NCBI RefSeq assembly: GCF_014243345.1
Contig: NZ_JACLZF010000001.1
Coordinates: 1,364,001-1,428,000, forward strand
Length of the DNA: 64,000 nt
Direction: 5' to 3'
Source of the DNA: Robiginitalea sp. SC105
GTDB lineage: Bacteria; Bacteroidota; Bacteroidia; Flavobacteriales; Flavobacteriaceae
Shown here in pieces: positions 45,744 to 53,980 of the stretch. The first letter of the stretch is position 1; the number at the start of each line of letters is the position of its first letter. A model generated the notes under the pieces. It worked only from the letters and a program-made list of their open reading frames with translations. It was not told the origin of the DNA and did not search any database. A program made the position numbers and the translations under genes.

Positions 45744-47009
45744 ATGGAATACCAGGACCTGATCAATCTGGGAATCGCCTTCGGGCTTGGGCTGCTCACC
45801 GGTTTGCAACGGCAACACGCCGACAGCCAGATGGCCGGGGTGCGCACGTTTACCCTGATTTCCATGTTTGGGGTGCTGGCCGGCATCCTGAGCCGGGAAT
45901 ATGACAACCCTTTCATAATGCCCGTTTTCGGGCTTGTCCTGGGCGGGTTGCTGGTTTCCGCCAACTTCATCAAGAACAGCAAGACGCAGCAGGCCGATAT
46001 CGGGCAGACGACGGAGGTGGCTGCCCTGCTGATGTTTGCCATCGGGGCCTACCTGGTCATGGGTGACCGGATGATCGCCGTGGTGACCGGGGGGGTGGTG
46101 GCCATCCTGCTGTACCTCAAGGAAAAACTGCACTATTTTATAGAAAGGCTGGAGGCTAAGGACCTATCGGCCATCATGACCTTTGCCGGGATTTCCCTGG
46201 TGATCCTGCCCCTGTTGCCCAACAAGACCTTCGGCCCGCTGGATGTCCTGAACCTGCGGAGTATCTGGCTGATGGTAACCCTGATCGTGGGGATCAGCGT
46301 GGTGGGTTATTTTATCTACAAATACCTCGGGCCCAAGGCGGGGACCCTGTCGGGGGGCGTGCTCGGGGGCCTGATAAGCAGTACGGCCACCACGGTCAGC
46401 TATGCCCGGAAAACAGCCGAGGGGGGCGCCATTCACAAAACGGCGGCTTTTGTCATCGTCGCGGCTTCGGCCGTGGCCCTGGTGCGGGTGATGGTGGAGG
46501 TCGGTGTGGTCATCCCCCAGCATTTGCCCCGGATCATCCTGCCACTAACTGCCGAACTCCTGGTCCTGGTGGCCCTCTGTGTATGGATGTACCTGAGGAT
46601 CAGCAGGGACCAGTCCCTGGATGCCATACCGGAACCCAAAAACCCGGCCCAGTTCAAGAGCGCCCTCGTATTCGGGCTGCTCTACGGGCTCATCCTGCTG
46701 GCCGTCGCATTCATCAAGCAGGAATATGGAAACGAGGCCCTGTACGGGCTGGCAGTGGTCAGCGGGCTTACCGACGTGGACGCCATCACACTTTCCCTTT
46801 CCCAGCTCATGCGGCAGGACCGCCTGGATATTAGCACCGGCTGGAAGCTGATCCTGCTGGCCTCCCTATCCAACCTGGCCTTCAAGGGGGCGATGGCTGC
46901 CGTGCTGGGTACGCGGAAGCTGGGACGCTGGATCGGGGCCTGCTTCGGGTTGTCCCTGGTTATCGGGCTGTTCATCATCTGGCTCTGGCCGGAAAACTGG
47001 CACCTCTGA
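45744..47009 (+). CDS. MgtC/SapB-DUF4010 membrane protein
   Basis: This integral membrane protein of 421 aa has about 12 helices. The N-terminal third follows the MgtC/SapB pattern (LGIAFGLGLLTGLQRQ, then GVRTFTLISMFGVLAG). The C-terminal two thirds match DUF4010 (GGVLGGLISSTATTVSYARK and VSGLTDVDAITLSLSQLM). Members are suspected to act in ion transport or homeostasis, but no substrate is established. The ATG at 45744 precedes the first helix; the extra 23 codons upstream fall over the hppA terminator region. The App1 gene begins 1 nt after its stop. Confidence 0.85.
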   Translation: MEYQDLINLGIAFGLGLLTGLQRQHADSQMAGVRTFTLISMFGVLAGILSREYDNPFIMPVFGLVLGGLLVSANFIKNSKTQQADIGQTTEVAALLMFAIGAYLVMGDRMIAVVTGGVVAILLYLKEKLHYFIERLEAKDLSAIMTFAGISLVILPLLPNKTFGPLDVLNLRSIWLMVTLIVGISVVGYFIYKYLGPKAGTLSGGVLGGLISSTATTVSYARKTAEGGAIHKTAAFVIVAASAVALVRVMVEVGVVIPQHLPRIILPLTAELLVLVALCVWMYLRISRDQSLDAIPEPKNPAQFKSALVFGLLYGLILLAVAFIKQEYGNEALYGLAVVSGLTDVDAITLSLSQLMRQDRLDISTGWKLILLASLSNLAFKGAMAAVLGTRKLGRWIGACFGLSLVIGLFIIWLWPENWHL

Positions 47010-47010
47010 T

Positions 47011-48012
47011 ATGGGTTGGCTGGGCAGAAAGGACCCCCTGCAAATCGTGGCCTTCCTCAATTACGGGACGGAGGACCGCCTGTACATCCGGGGACGCGCC
47101 CTCGAGGATGAGACCATTGACCTGGCGCAGAAAGGGATCATCAAATTGCTGCTGAACAGCTGGAAGCGGTTCGAAACCGATGAAATCCGCAATACGCCCC
47201 TGCAGGTCCGGCTCCCCGATGACCGCTGCTTCGAGGTGGTCACGGATGACGACGGCTACTACCTGCTGGACGAGCGGGTCGAAGGCCTGGGCGACCTGGT
47301 CAACGAGGAGGGGTGGGTGAATTTCGAGATCTCCTTCCGGGAGGAAATGCTGTCGCGGCCCATCCTCCGGCAGAACCGGTTCCCGGGGGCCATCATGATC
47401 CCGAACCGATCGGCTGCTTATGGCATCATCACGGATATCGACGACACCATCCTGCACACCGGGGTGACCTCCTACCTGAAGTGGCAGGTGATCGCCAATA
47501 CGGTATTCAAGGGGGTTGAGAGGCGCATCCCCTTCCAGGGCGCCCCGGAGCTGTACCACCGGCTGCACCGGGGACGGGACGGCACCAGGGCCAACCCGGT
47601 GTTCTATGTGAGCCACAGCCCGTGGAACCTCTACCGATACCTGGAGTTCTTCCTGTCGCGCAACCGCTTTCCCAAAGGGCCCATCCTGCTGCGCAGCATG
47701 GCCAGTTTCTGGCGCAGGAAGAAGGAGGACCTGCCGCACAAGCTGCACGAAATCGAAAAGATCCTGCAAACCTATCCCTCAATGCCCTTTATCCTGATCG
47801 GCGACAGCGGGGAGCGGGATGCCGATATCTACCTGGAGGTGGCGCGGCGGTTCCCAAGTCGGGTGCTGGCCATTTACCTCCGGTCGGTGCGGCATAGCCG
47901 GAGGGTGAACCGGGTTCGGGAACTCATCGGAAAGGGGACGGACGTGCCGGTACTGCTGGTAGACCAGTCGGAGGAGGTGACCCGGCACGCGGAGTCGCTG
48001 GGGATCCTGTAG
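47011..48012 (+). CDS. App1-like phosphatase (DUF2183)
   Basis: This 333-aa protein belongs to the family of yeast phosphatidate phosphatase App1. The HAD-type motif I is DIDDTILHTG (about residues 142-151), with both catalytic aspartates. VFYVSHSPWNLYRYLEFFL is the family's motif II and LIGDSGERDADIY holds the third acidic pair. An N-terminal beta-rich domain precedes it. It is likely a phosphatase acting on phosphatidate or a related lipid; the bacterial substrate is unproven. It begins 1 nt after the MgtC-like gene, so they are probably co-transcribed. Confidence 0.88.
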   Translation: MGWLGRKDPLQIVAFLNYGTEDRLYIRGRALEDETIDLAQKGIIKLLLNSWKRFETDEIRNTPLQVRLPDDRCFEVVTDDDGYYLLDERVEGLGDLVNEEGWVNFEISFREEMLSRPILRQNRFPGAIMIPNRSAAYGIITDIDDTILHTGVTSYLKWQVIANTVFKGVERRIPFQGAPELYHRLHRGRDGTRANPVFYVSHSPWNLYRYLEFFLSRNRFPKGPILLRSMASFWRRKKEDLPHKLHEIEKILQTYPSMPFILIGDSGERDADIYLEVARRFPSRVLAIYLRSVRHSRRVNRVRELIGKGTDVPVLLVDQSEEVTRHAESLGIL

Positions 48013-48054
48013 GCGTATCAGGTGAATCGGTAGTGGCCAGAGGCTGCCGAGAGA

Positions 48055-48669
48055 TCAGAAGAGGCCGTGGATCTCCGCATCGATCCGGTTGATGACCTCC
48101 CCGAGGTGTTCGGGGTTGTCCACAAAGTTCAGGCGGTCCACGTCGATTACCAGCAACTTGCCTTTTTCATAGCTGTGCACCCAGGCCTCGTAGCGTTCAT
48201 TGAGCCGGCTCAGGTAGTCGATGGAGATGGAATTTTCATATTCGCGACCCCGGTTGTGGATCTGGTTGACCAGGTTGGGGATGGAACTCCGAAGGTAAAT
48301 CAGCAGGTCGGGGGGCATCACCAGGCTTTCCATCAATTCGAACAGGCTGGTGTAATTCTGGAAATCCCGGTTGGTCATCAGCCCCATGGCATGCAGGTTG
48401 GGCGCAAAGATATGCGCGTCCTCATAGATGGTCCGGTCCTGTATCACGTCTTTGCCGCTCTCGCGAATGCGGAGGATCTGCCGGTACCGGCTGTTGAGGA
48501 AATAGATCTGCAGGTTGAAACTCCAGCGCTCCATCTGGGTGTAAAAATCATCCAGGTACGGATTATCCACCACATCTTCGAAATGCGCATCCCACTGGTA
48601 GTGTTTGGAAAGCAACTGAGTAAGGGTGGTTTTTCCCGCGCCGATGTTGCCGGCAACCGCAATATGCAT
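48055..48669 (-). CDS. Deoxynucleoside kinase (dNK family)
   Basis: This 204-aa stand-alone deoxynucleoside kinase of the dCK/dGK/TK2 fold has P-loop GNIGAGKTT at 7-15. The DRTIYEDAHIFAPNLHAMGL segment holds the DRS-like motif and specificity residues, and NRGREYENSISIDYLSRLNE the lid arginines. It phosphorylates a deoxynucleoside in salvage; the base preference is not readable with confidence. The ATG at 48669 gives the typical MHIAVAGNIGAGKT start; the frame continues upstream without homology. It is the second dNK of the window, after the folK fusion at 2478-3635. Confidence 0.92.
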   Translation of the reverse strand: MHIAVAGNIGAGKTTLTQLLSKHYQWDAHFEDVVDNPYLDDFYTQMERWSFNLQIYFLNSRYRQILRIRESGKDVIQDRTIYEDAHIFAPNLHAMGLMTNRDFQNYTSLFELMESLVMPPDLLIYLRSSIPNLVNQIHNRGREYENSISIDYLSRLNERYEAWVHSYEKGKLLVIDVDRLNFVDNPEHLGEVINRIDAEIHGLF

Positions 48670-48807
48670 AGGTTTGATCTTTTCGGTTGGTATCGTCTGA
48701 AAAGGACCAGCAATATACAAAGTAAAAGCGGACCCTGAAAGGGAGCTTCCCGAATTAGGGGGGCTAAAAACCCCCTGCTGACCCGTTTTATTTTCCCGCC
48801 AAATGTG

Positions 48808-48815
48808 TACCTTTG
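48808..48815 (+). promoter_or_regulatory. -7 promoter element of metK
   Basis: TACCTTTG matches TAnnTTTG exactly. Transcription should start near 48822, 7 nt before the first helix of the SAM-II-like leader, giving a leader of about 157 nt. Confidence 0.65.
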
Positions 48816-48828
48816 AGCCATTATTTTC

Positions 48829-48900
48829 CAGAGGAAAGATTTGACTGATTGCAACCTCTGATCCGGGGTGTCCCGGGCCTGAAAAAAATGCTAAAGCAGT
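48829..48900 (+). promoter_or_regulatory. SAM-II-like riboswitch (enlarged-loop type) in the metK leader
   Basis: Helix P1 is CAGAGG (48829-48834) with CCTCTG (48855-48860), perfectly paired. Its 20-nt loop contains GATTTGA and ends in TTGCAA directly before the P1 3' strand, as in SAM-II. The conserved GCTAAAG follows at 48890-48896. The pseudoknot is formed by ACTG of the loop (48844-48847) and CAGT (48897-48900). Between P1 and GCTAAAG sits an extra hairpin (CCGGG/CCCGG, 48863-48876), as in the long-loop SAM-II variant of Bacteroidota. The ATG is about 80 nt further on, so how it acts on translation is not obvious. Confidence 0.75.
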
Positions 48901-48978
48901 TTGCTCCGCTCACAGGGCGATGGCCAATTTGCTGTATTGCATGGAAGGTGATCAGTCGGCTGTCTGGCATAAAAATTC

Positions 48979-50241
48979 ATGCGAATGCCCTATTTATTCA
49001 CTTCCGAATCCGTTAGCGAGGGTCACCCGGACAAGGTGGCCGACCAGATCAGCGACGCGTTGCTGGACAATTTCCTGGCCTTTGACGCCGAGAGCAAGGT
49101 AGCCTGCGAAACCCTGGTAACAACCGGGCAGGTGGTACTTGCCGGCGAGGTCAAAAGCCATACGTACGTCGACCTGCAGCAGATTACCCGGGAGGTGATC
49201 AATGCGATTGGATATACCAAAGGCGCCTACCAGTTCAGCGGGGACTCCTGCGGGGTGATCTCCCTGATCCACGAGCAATCCCAGGAAATCAACCAGGGGG
49301 TGGACCGGGGCGAGAAACAGTTGCAGGGTGCCGGGGACCAGGGGATGATGTTCGGCTATGCCACCCGGGAAACCGACAACTATATGCCCCTGGCCCTGGA
49401 TATCGCCCACCGCATCCTCCGGGAGCTCGCCAAACTCCGGAGGGAAGCCATCGACATTCCCTACCTCCGGCCCGATGCCAAGGCCCAGGTGACCATCGAG
49501 TATTCGGACGACCACCGTCCCCTGCGTATCGATACCATTGTCATTTCCACCCAGCACGACCCGTTTGACCCGGACGATGCCCGGATGCTCAAAAAGATCA
49601 AGGAAGACCTGCTGAACATCCTGATCCCGCGGGTGGTGGCCGGACTGCCGGAGCGGTTGCAATCCCTTTTTGACAAGGCGATCAAATACCATATCAACCC
49701 GACGGGGAAATTCGTCATCGGCGGCCCGCACGGGGATACCGGGCTGACGGGACGCAAGATCATCGTGGATACCTACGGGGGCAAGGGTGCCCACGGGGGA
49801 GGGGCCTTCAGCGGCAAGGACCCGAGCAAGGTGGACCGGAGCGCGGCCTATGCCGCCCGGCATGCGGCCAAAAACCTGGTGGCCGCCGGGGTGGCCGATG
49901 AAATCCTGGTACAGGTGAGCTATGCCATCGGGGTAGTGGAACCCACTTCCATCAATGTGACCACCTACGGCACCTCCCGGGTTGACCTTACGGACGGGGA
50001 AATCGGGGCCAAAGTGGCCGAACTGTTCGATATGCGGCCATTCGCCATCGAGGAGCGGCTGAAGCTCCGCAACCCGATTTACCTGGAAACCGCCGCCTAC
50101 GGGCACATGGGCAAGGAACCCCGGGTGGTTTCCAAGGTGTTTGAATCGCCCTATAACGGGCGGGTCACCAAGGAGGTGGAACTCTTCACCTGGGAAAAGC
50201 TGGATGCCGTCCAATCGGTGAAAGAGGCGTTCGGCCTGTAA
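48979..50241 (+). CDS. metK: S-adenosylmethionine synthetase
   Basis: MetK makes SAM from methionine and ATP. It has 420 aa. Signatures are SVSEGHPDKVADQISDALLD (ATP and metal binding), the GAGDQGMMFGYA hexapeptide region, GGPHGDTGLTGRKIIVDTYG and GGGAFSGKDPSKVDRSAAY (P-loop-like and methionine-binding). The in-frame TAA at 48970 rules out a start further upstream; ATG 48979 or 48985 are both possible. It has its own promoter and a SAM-II-like leader, distinct from the SAM-I leaders of the next genes. Confidence 0.97.
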   Translation: MRMPYLFTSESVSEGHPDKVADQISDALLDNFLAFDAESKVACETLVTTGQVVLAGEVKSHTYVDLQQITREVINAIGYTKGAYQFSGDSCGVISLIHEQSQEINQGVDRGEKQLQGAGDQGMMFGYATRETDNYMPLALDIAHRILRELAKLRREAIDIPYLRPDAKAQVTIEYSDDHRPLRIDTIVISTQHDPFDPDDARMLKKIKEDLLNILIPRVVAGLPERLQSLFDKAIKYHINPTGKFVIGGPHGDTGLTGRKIIVDTYGGKGAHGGGAFSGKDPSKVDRSAAYAARHAAKNLVAAGVADEILVQVSYAIGVVEPTSINVTTYGTSRVDLTDGEIGAKVAELFDMRPFAIEERLKLRNPIYLETAAYGHMGKEPRVVSKVFESPYNGRVTKEVELFTWEKLDAVQSVKEAFGL

Positions 50242-50282
50242 ATTATTCGGGCACATGTTGGGGATTTCCAGCGCGGCATCCC

Positions 50283-50290
50283 TATATTTG
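50283..50290 (+). promoter_or_regulatory. -7 promoter element of metX-thrA-metZ
   Basis: TATATTTG matches TAnnTTTG; transcription would begin about 20 nt before the SAM-I aptamer. Confidence 0.6.
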
Positions 50291-50317
50291 CCCTGACGTT
50301 CACGTACATACTGACCC

Positions 50318-50447
50318 GTTATCAAGAAAGGTGGAGGGACTAGACCCATTGAAGCCTTGGCAACCCTTCGCCCTGCCGAAGAAGGTGCTACATTCTAACC
50401 CGGACCCGTCCGGAGCCGACAGGCTGCAGCGGGACGGGGCAGATAAC
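50318..50447 (+). promoter_or_regulatory. SAM-I riboswitch (S box) before the metX-AK-HSD gene
   Basis: P1 is GTTATC (50318-50323) and GATAAC (50442-50447). The conserved core is present: AAGAAAGGTGGAGGGA, then GAAGCC and GGCAACC, and GGTGCTACATTCT (the canonical version has TAAATTC), then CAGATAAC. P4 is CCCGTC/GACGGG (50405-50410, 50433-50438). A competing CGGGGC/GCCCCG stem (50435-50440, 50459-50464), with TTCTTTTTA 8 nt later, is a candidate expression platform. High SAM should switch off the downstream operon. Confidence 0.95.
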
Positions 50448-50557
50448 AACCGGGCGATGCCCCGCTTCCACTTCTTTTTAACGCAACCTATAACCTCGGC
50501 CCGCCGCCGATCGTGTCCCCCCGGGATGCGAAAACGGCCAGGTCCTGAACTGAAACC

Positions 50558-53500
50558 ATGGAAGCATCGCAACTGCAACATATACAACTGAGCGCCTATA
50601 CCACCGAAAGCGGGGTATCACAGGCCATTGAGCTGTCCTACCAGCTGTTCGGCAGGCCGCTCCACAGCGCCCCCGTCGTCCTGGTAAACCACGCCCTCAC
50701 CGGAAATTCCAACGTGGCCGGCCCCGATGGCTGGTGGACCTCCCTGGTGGGCCCCGGGAAATGTATTGACACGGATACCTTTACCGTGCTTTGTTTCAAT
50801 GTGCCGGGCAACGGCTACGACGGGTTCCTGATCGAAAACTACAAGGATTTTATTGCCGGCGACATTGCCAGGATTTTCCTGATGGGGCTGGAATACCTGC
50901 AGATACACGAGCTTTTTGCGCTGATCGGCGGGTCCCTGGGGGGCGGGATTGCCTGGGAGATGGCTGCGCTACGGCCCGACCTGGCCAGGCACCTCATCCC
51001 GGTGGCATCCGACTGGAAATCCACGGACTGGCTGATCGCAAATTGCCAGATTCAGGAGCAATTCCTGGTGAATTCCTCCCAGCCCGTGCACGACGCACGC
51101 ATGCACGCCATGCTGTGCTACCGCACCCCGGAGTCTTTCAAGCAGCGCTTCCAAAGGAGCACGGACCAGGCCTCACGACTGTTCAACGTGGAGAGCTGGC
51201 TGCTCCACCACGGCAAGAAGCTGCAGGAGCGTTTCCAACTGGCAGCCTACAAGCTGACCAACCAGCTGCTGAAAACCATAGACATCACCCGCCGGGGGGA
51301 GGAAGCCTTCCGCCAGCTGCAGCAGAGCGGCACCCATATCCATATCATCGGCGTGGATTCCGACCTGTTTTTTACGGCAGCCGAAAACAAGGAAACCTAT
51401 AAGCAACTCGCCCAGGTAAACACGAACGTCACCTATGGGGAAATCCATTCGGTCCATGGGCATGACGCCTTCCTGATCGAATTCGGCCAGATGGAGGAAC
51501 TGCTGCGGGACGTCTTTGGCGGGAACCGGGCCAAACCCCTTAAGGTGCTTAAATTCGGGGGCAAGTCCCTGGCCAACGGGGAGGGCATCAGCCGCGTTCT
51601 CGATATCATTTCGGGCCGGTATGCCGGGGGGGAACGCCTGGCCGTGGTGCTCTCGGCCCGGGAAAAGGCCACGGACCAGCTGGAGGCGCTCCTGCAGCTC
51701 GCTTCGGATGGCAAGGACTACAAGGAGGCCTTTGACCGTTTTGAGAAATACCAGCGGCATACCTTTTCCAATGTCAGCCTGGGGGATTCCTTCGATGCGC
51801 TTGCCAGGTTGCTGGAAGGGGTGCGCCTGCTGGGGGATTACAGCCCCAAGATCAGGGACCAGGTACTGGCCTTCGGGGAGCTGATTTCGGCCCGCCTGGT
51901 TACCAAACTGCTGATCGGGCGGGGGGTGAAGGCGGAGCTGGTGGATGCCCGGGACCTGATCCGTACGGATTCCGGGTTTGGCAATGCCCAGGTGCTCGAC
52001 GAGGTTTCCCGTGAGAATACCATCCGTTACTTTTCCGCACTCCCCGCGGACACGGTGGCGGTGGTGACCGGCTTTATCGCCTCCAACGCGCTTGGGGAGA
52101 CCACCACTCTGGGCCGGAACGGCAGCAACTACACGGCTTCCCTCCTGGCCAACTACCTCAACGCAGGGGAGTTGCAGAATTACACCCATGTAAACGGGAT
52201 ATTCACCGCCAACCCGGAACTTGTCCCGGAAGCCCAGCGCATAGCGCAGCTCTCCTACGCCGAGGCCAATGAACTGGCAAATTTCGGGGCGACCATCCTG
52301 CACGCCAAGACCATCATACCGCTGCTGGAGAAAAACATCCCCCTGCGTATCCTGAATACCTTTGACAATGACGGGGAGGGGACGCTGATCAGTGCCAGTT
52401 CCAGTCGCGAGGGGATCCGTTCCCTTTCCGTCATCGAGCACGAGGCGCTGATCCACCTCGAGGGCCGTGGATTGCTCGGGAAGGTCGGGGTGGATGCCCG
52501 GATTTTCCGGGCGCTCGGGCAGAGCGGTATCAGTGTGGGGATCATTTCCCAGGGCTCCTCCGAGCGCGGCATCGGCCTGGTGGTGAAGGCGGAAGCGGCA
52601 CAGCGCGCCCGCCTTGCCCTGGAAGCGGAATTCGAGGAGGATTTCCGCCGGCAGGACATCACCCGGATCCACATTACCTCCGATGTTTCGGTCATCTCCA
52701 TCGTCGGGCAGGACCTGAGCACCTTCCACAAACCCTATAACGCCCTGATCCGCAACCAGGTAGTCCCCCTGTTGTTCAACAACACGGTTACCGGGAAAAA
52801 CGTAAGCCTGGTGGTGCGCAAGGCAGATATGCTCAAGGCGCTGAACGTCATCCACGGGCAGATCTTCGGCATCAGCAAGAAGATCAACCTGGCCATTTTC
52901 GGGATCGGTACCGTAGGCAGCACGCTGATGGACCAGCTGCTGGACTCGGCTGCCAAGATCGAGGCCCGAAAAGGCATTCACCTGAACATCTTTGCGGTGG
53001 CCAACTCCCGCCGGCTGCTGCTCGACAGGACGGGTATTTCAGATGACTGGAAATCCCGCATGGATGAAGCCGACGACGGCTATGAGCTCTCCGCCCTGTT
53101 CGATTATGCCCGGGCGCACCACCTGGAAAACCTGATTGCCGTGGACAATACGGCCAGCGAGGCATTCGTGGCCCGGTATTTCGACTTTGTCGAGAACGGT
53201 TTTGACCTGGTTTCCTCGAATAAGATTGCGAATACCCTGGGCTACAACTACTACCGCCTGCTCCGCGAGGAACTGGCGGAATACCAGAAACAATACCTTT
53301 ATGAGACCAATGTCGGGGCCGGCCTGCCGCTGATCGACACCATAGCGCTGCTGCACCTCTCGGGGGAGAACATCACCCGGATCCGAGGGGTTTTCTCCGG
53401 TTCCCTCAGCTATATCTTTAACACCTTCTCCAGGGGGGAAACCGCATTTTCCCAATGTGTGCGGGACGCCGTGCAAAAAGGGTTTACGGAGCCCGACCCC

Positions 53501-53962
53501 CGGGAAGACCTATCCGGTAATGACGTGGGGCGCAAGCTCCTCATCCTGGCCCGGGAACTCGACCTGCAGAACGAGTTCGGGGACATCGCCATCGAAAACC
53601 TGATACCGGAGGAAATGCGGGGCGTAAGCAGGGAAAACTTCCTGGGATCCCTGGGGGACCTGGACGCCCGGTTCAATGCCATCCGGGACAAGCAGCAGCC
53701 CGGCCACGTCCTCCGTTACGTGGGGGAACTGTCAGGGGATCTGCAGCAGGACAAGGGGATCCTGGAGGTCAAGCTGGTTTCCGTACCCGGGGACAGCCCG
53801 CTGGGGCAGGTGCGGGATGCGGACTCCCTGATTGAGATTTATACCGAATCCTACGGGAAGCGGCCACTGGTCATCCAGGGGGCCGGTGCCGGAGCAGCCG
53901 TTACCGCCCGGGGGGTATTCGGCGATATTTTGCGCATAGCCGAAAAAGGATATGCCGTTTAA
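50558..53962 (+). CDS. Trifunctional homoserine O-acyltransferase (MetX-like) - aspartokinase - homoserine dehydrogenase
   Basis: Three enzymes in 1134 aa. Residues 1-322 are a MetX-type alpha/beta hydrolase acyltransferase: Ser126 in GGSLGGG, Asp269 in DSDLFF and His302 in VHGHDAF form the triad. Residues 328-770 are aspartokinase, starting VLKFGGKSLAN, with GRNGSNYTASLLANYL and an ACT region. Residues 775-1134 are homoserine dehydrogenase: the NAD(P) motif FGIGTVGSTL at about 780, GVFSGSLSYIFNTF and GNDVGRK. It lacks only aspartate-semialdehyde dehydrogenase to go from aspartate to acylhomoserine. A SAM-I riboswitch controls it and metZ follows after 18 nt. Confidence 0.93.
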   Translation: MEASQLQHIQLSAYTTESGVSQAIELSYQLFGRPLHSAPVVLVNHALTGNSNVAGPDGWWTSLVGPGKCIDTDTFTVLCFNVPGNGYDGFLIENYKDFIAGDIARIFLMGLEYLQIHELFALIGGSLGGGIAWEMAALRPDLARHLIPVASDWKSTDWLIANCQIQEQFLVNSSQPVHDARMHAMLCYRTPESFKQRFQRSTDQASRLFNVESWLLHHGKKLQERFQLAAYKLTNQLLKTIDITRRGEEAFRQLQQSGTHIHIIGVDSDLFFTAAENKETYKQLAQVNTNVTYGEIHSVHGHDAFLIEFGQMEELLRDVFGGNRAKPLKVLKFGGKSLANGEGISRVLDIISGRYAGGERLAVVLSAREKATDQLEALLQLASDGKDYKEAFDRFEKYQRHTFSNVSLGDSFDALARLLEGVRLLGDYSPKIRDQVLAFGELISARLVTKLLIGRGVKAELVDARDLIRTDSGFGNAQVLDEVSRENTIRYFSALPADTVAVVTGFIASNALGETTTLGRNGSNYTASLLANYLNAGELQNYTHVNGIFTANPELVPEAQRIAQLSYAEANELANFGATILHAKTIIPLLEKNIPLRILNTFDNDGEGTLISASSSREGIRSLSVIEHEALIHLEGRGLLGKVGVDARIFRALGQSGISVGIISQGSSERGIGLVVKAEAAQRARLALEAEFEEDFRRQDITRIHITSDVSVISIVGQDLSTFHKPYNALIRNQVVPLLFNNTVTGKNVSLVVRKADMLKALNVIHGQIFGISKKINLAIFGIGTVGSTLMDQLLDSAAKIEARKGIHLNIFAVANSRRLLLDRTGISDDWKSRMDEADDGYELSALFDYARAHHLENLIAVDNTASEAFVARYFDFVENGFDLVSSNKIANTLGYNYYRLLREELAEYQKQYLYETNVGAGLPLIDTIALLHLSGENITRIRGVFSGSLSYIFNTFSRGETAFSQCVRDAVQKGFTEPDPREDLSGNDVGRKLLILARELDLQNEFGDIAIENLIPEEMRGVSRENFLGSLGDLDARFNAIRDKQQPGHVLRYVGELSGDLQQDKGILEVKLVSVPGDSPLGQVRDADSLIEIYTESYGKRPLVIQGAGAGAAVTARGVFGDILRIAEKGYAV

Positions 53963-53980
53963 CCAGAATAACTGTTTGCC

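Noticed and set aside
48920-49102. Possible upstream frame (60 aa) in the metK leader
   Set aside because: It overlaps metK out of frame and resembles no leader peptide; the SAM-II-like structure explains the leader better.
51173-52981. 602-aa open frame on the minus strand
   Set aside because: It is antisense to the metX-AK-HSD gene; no motifs.
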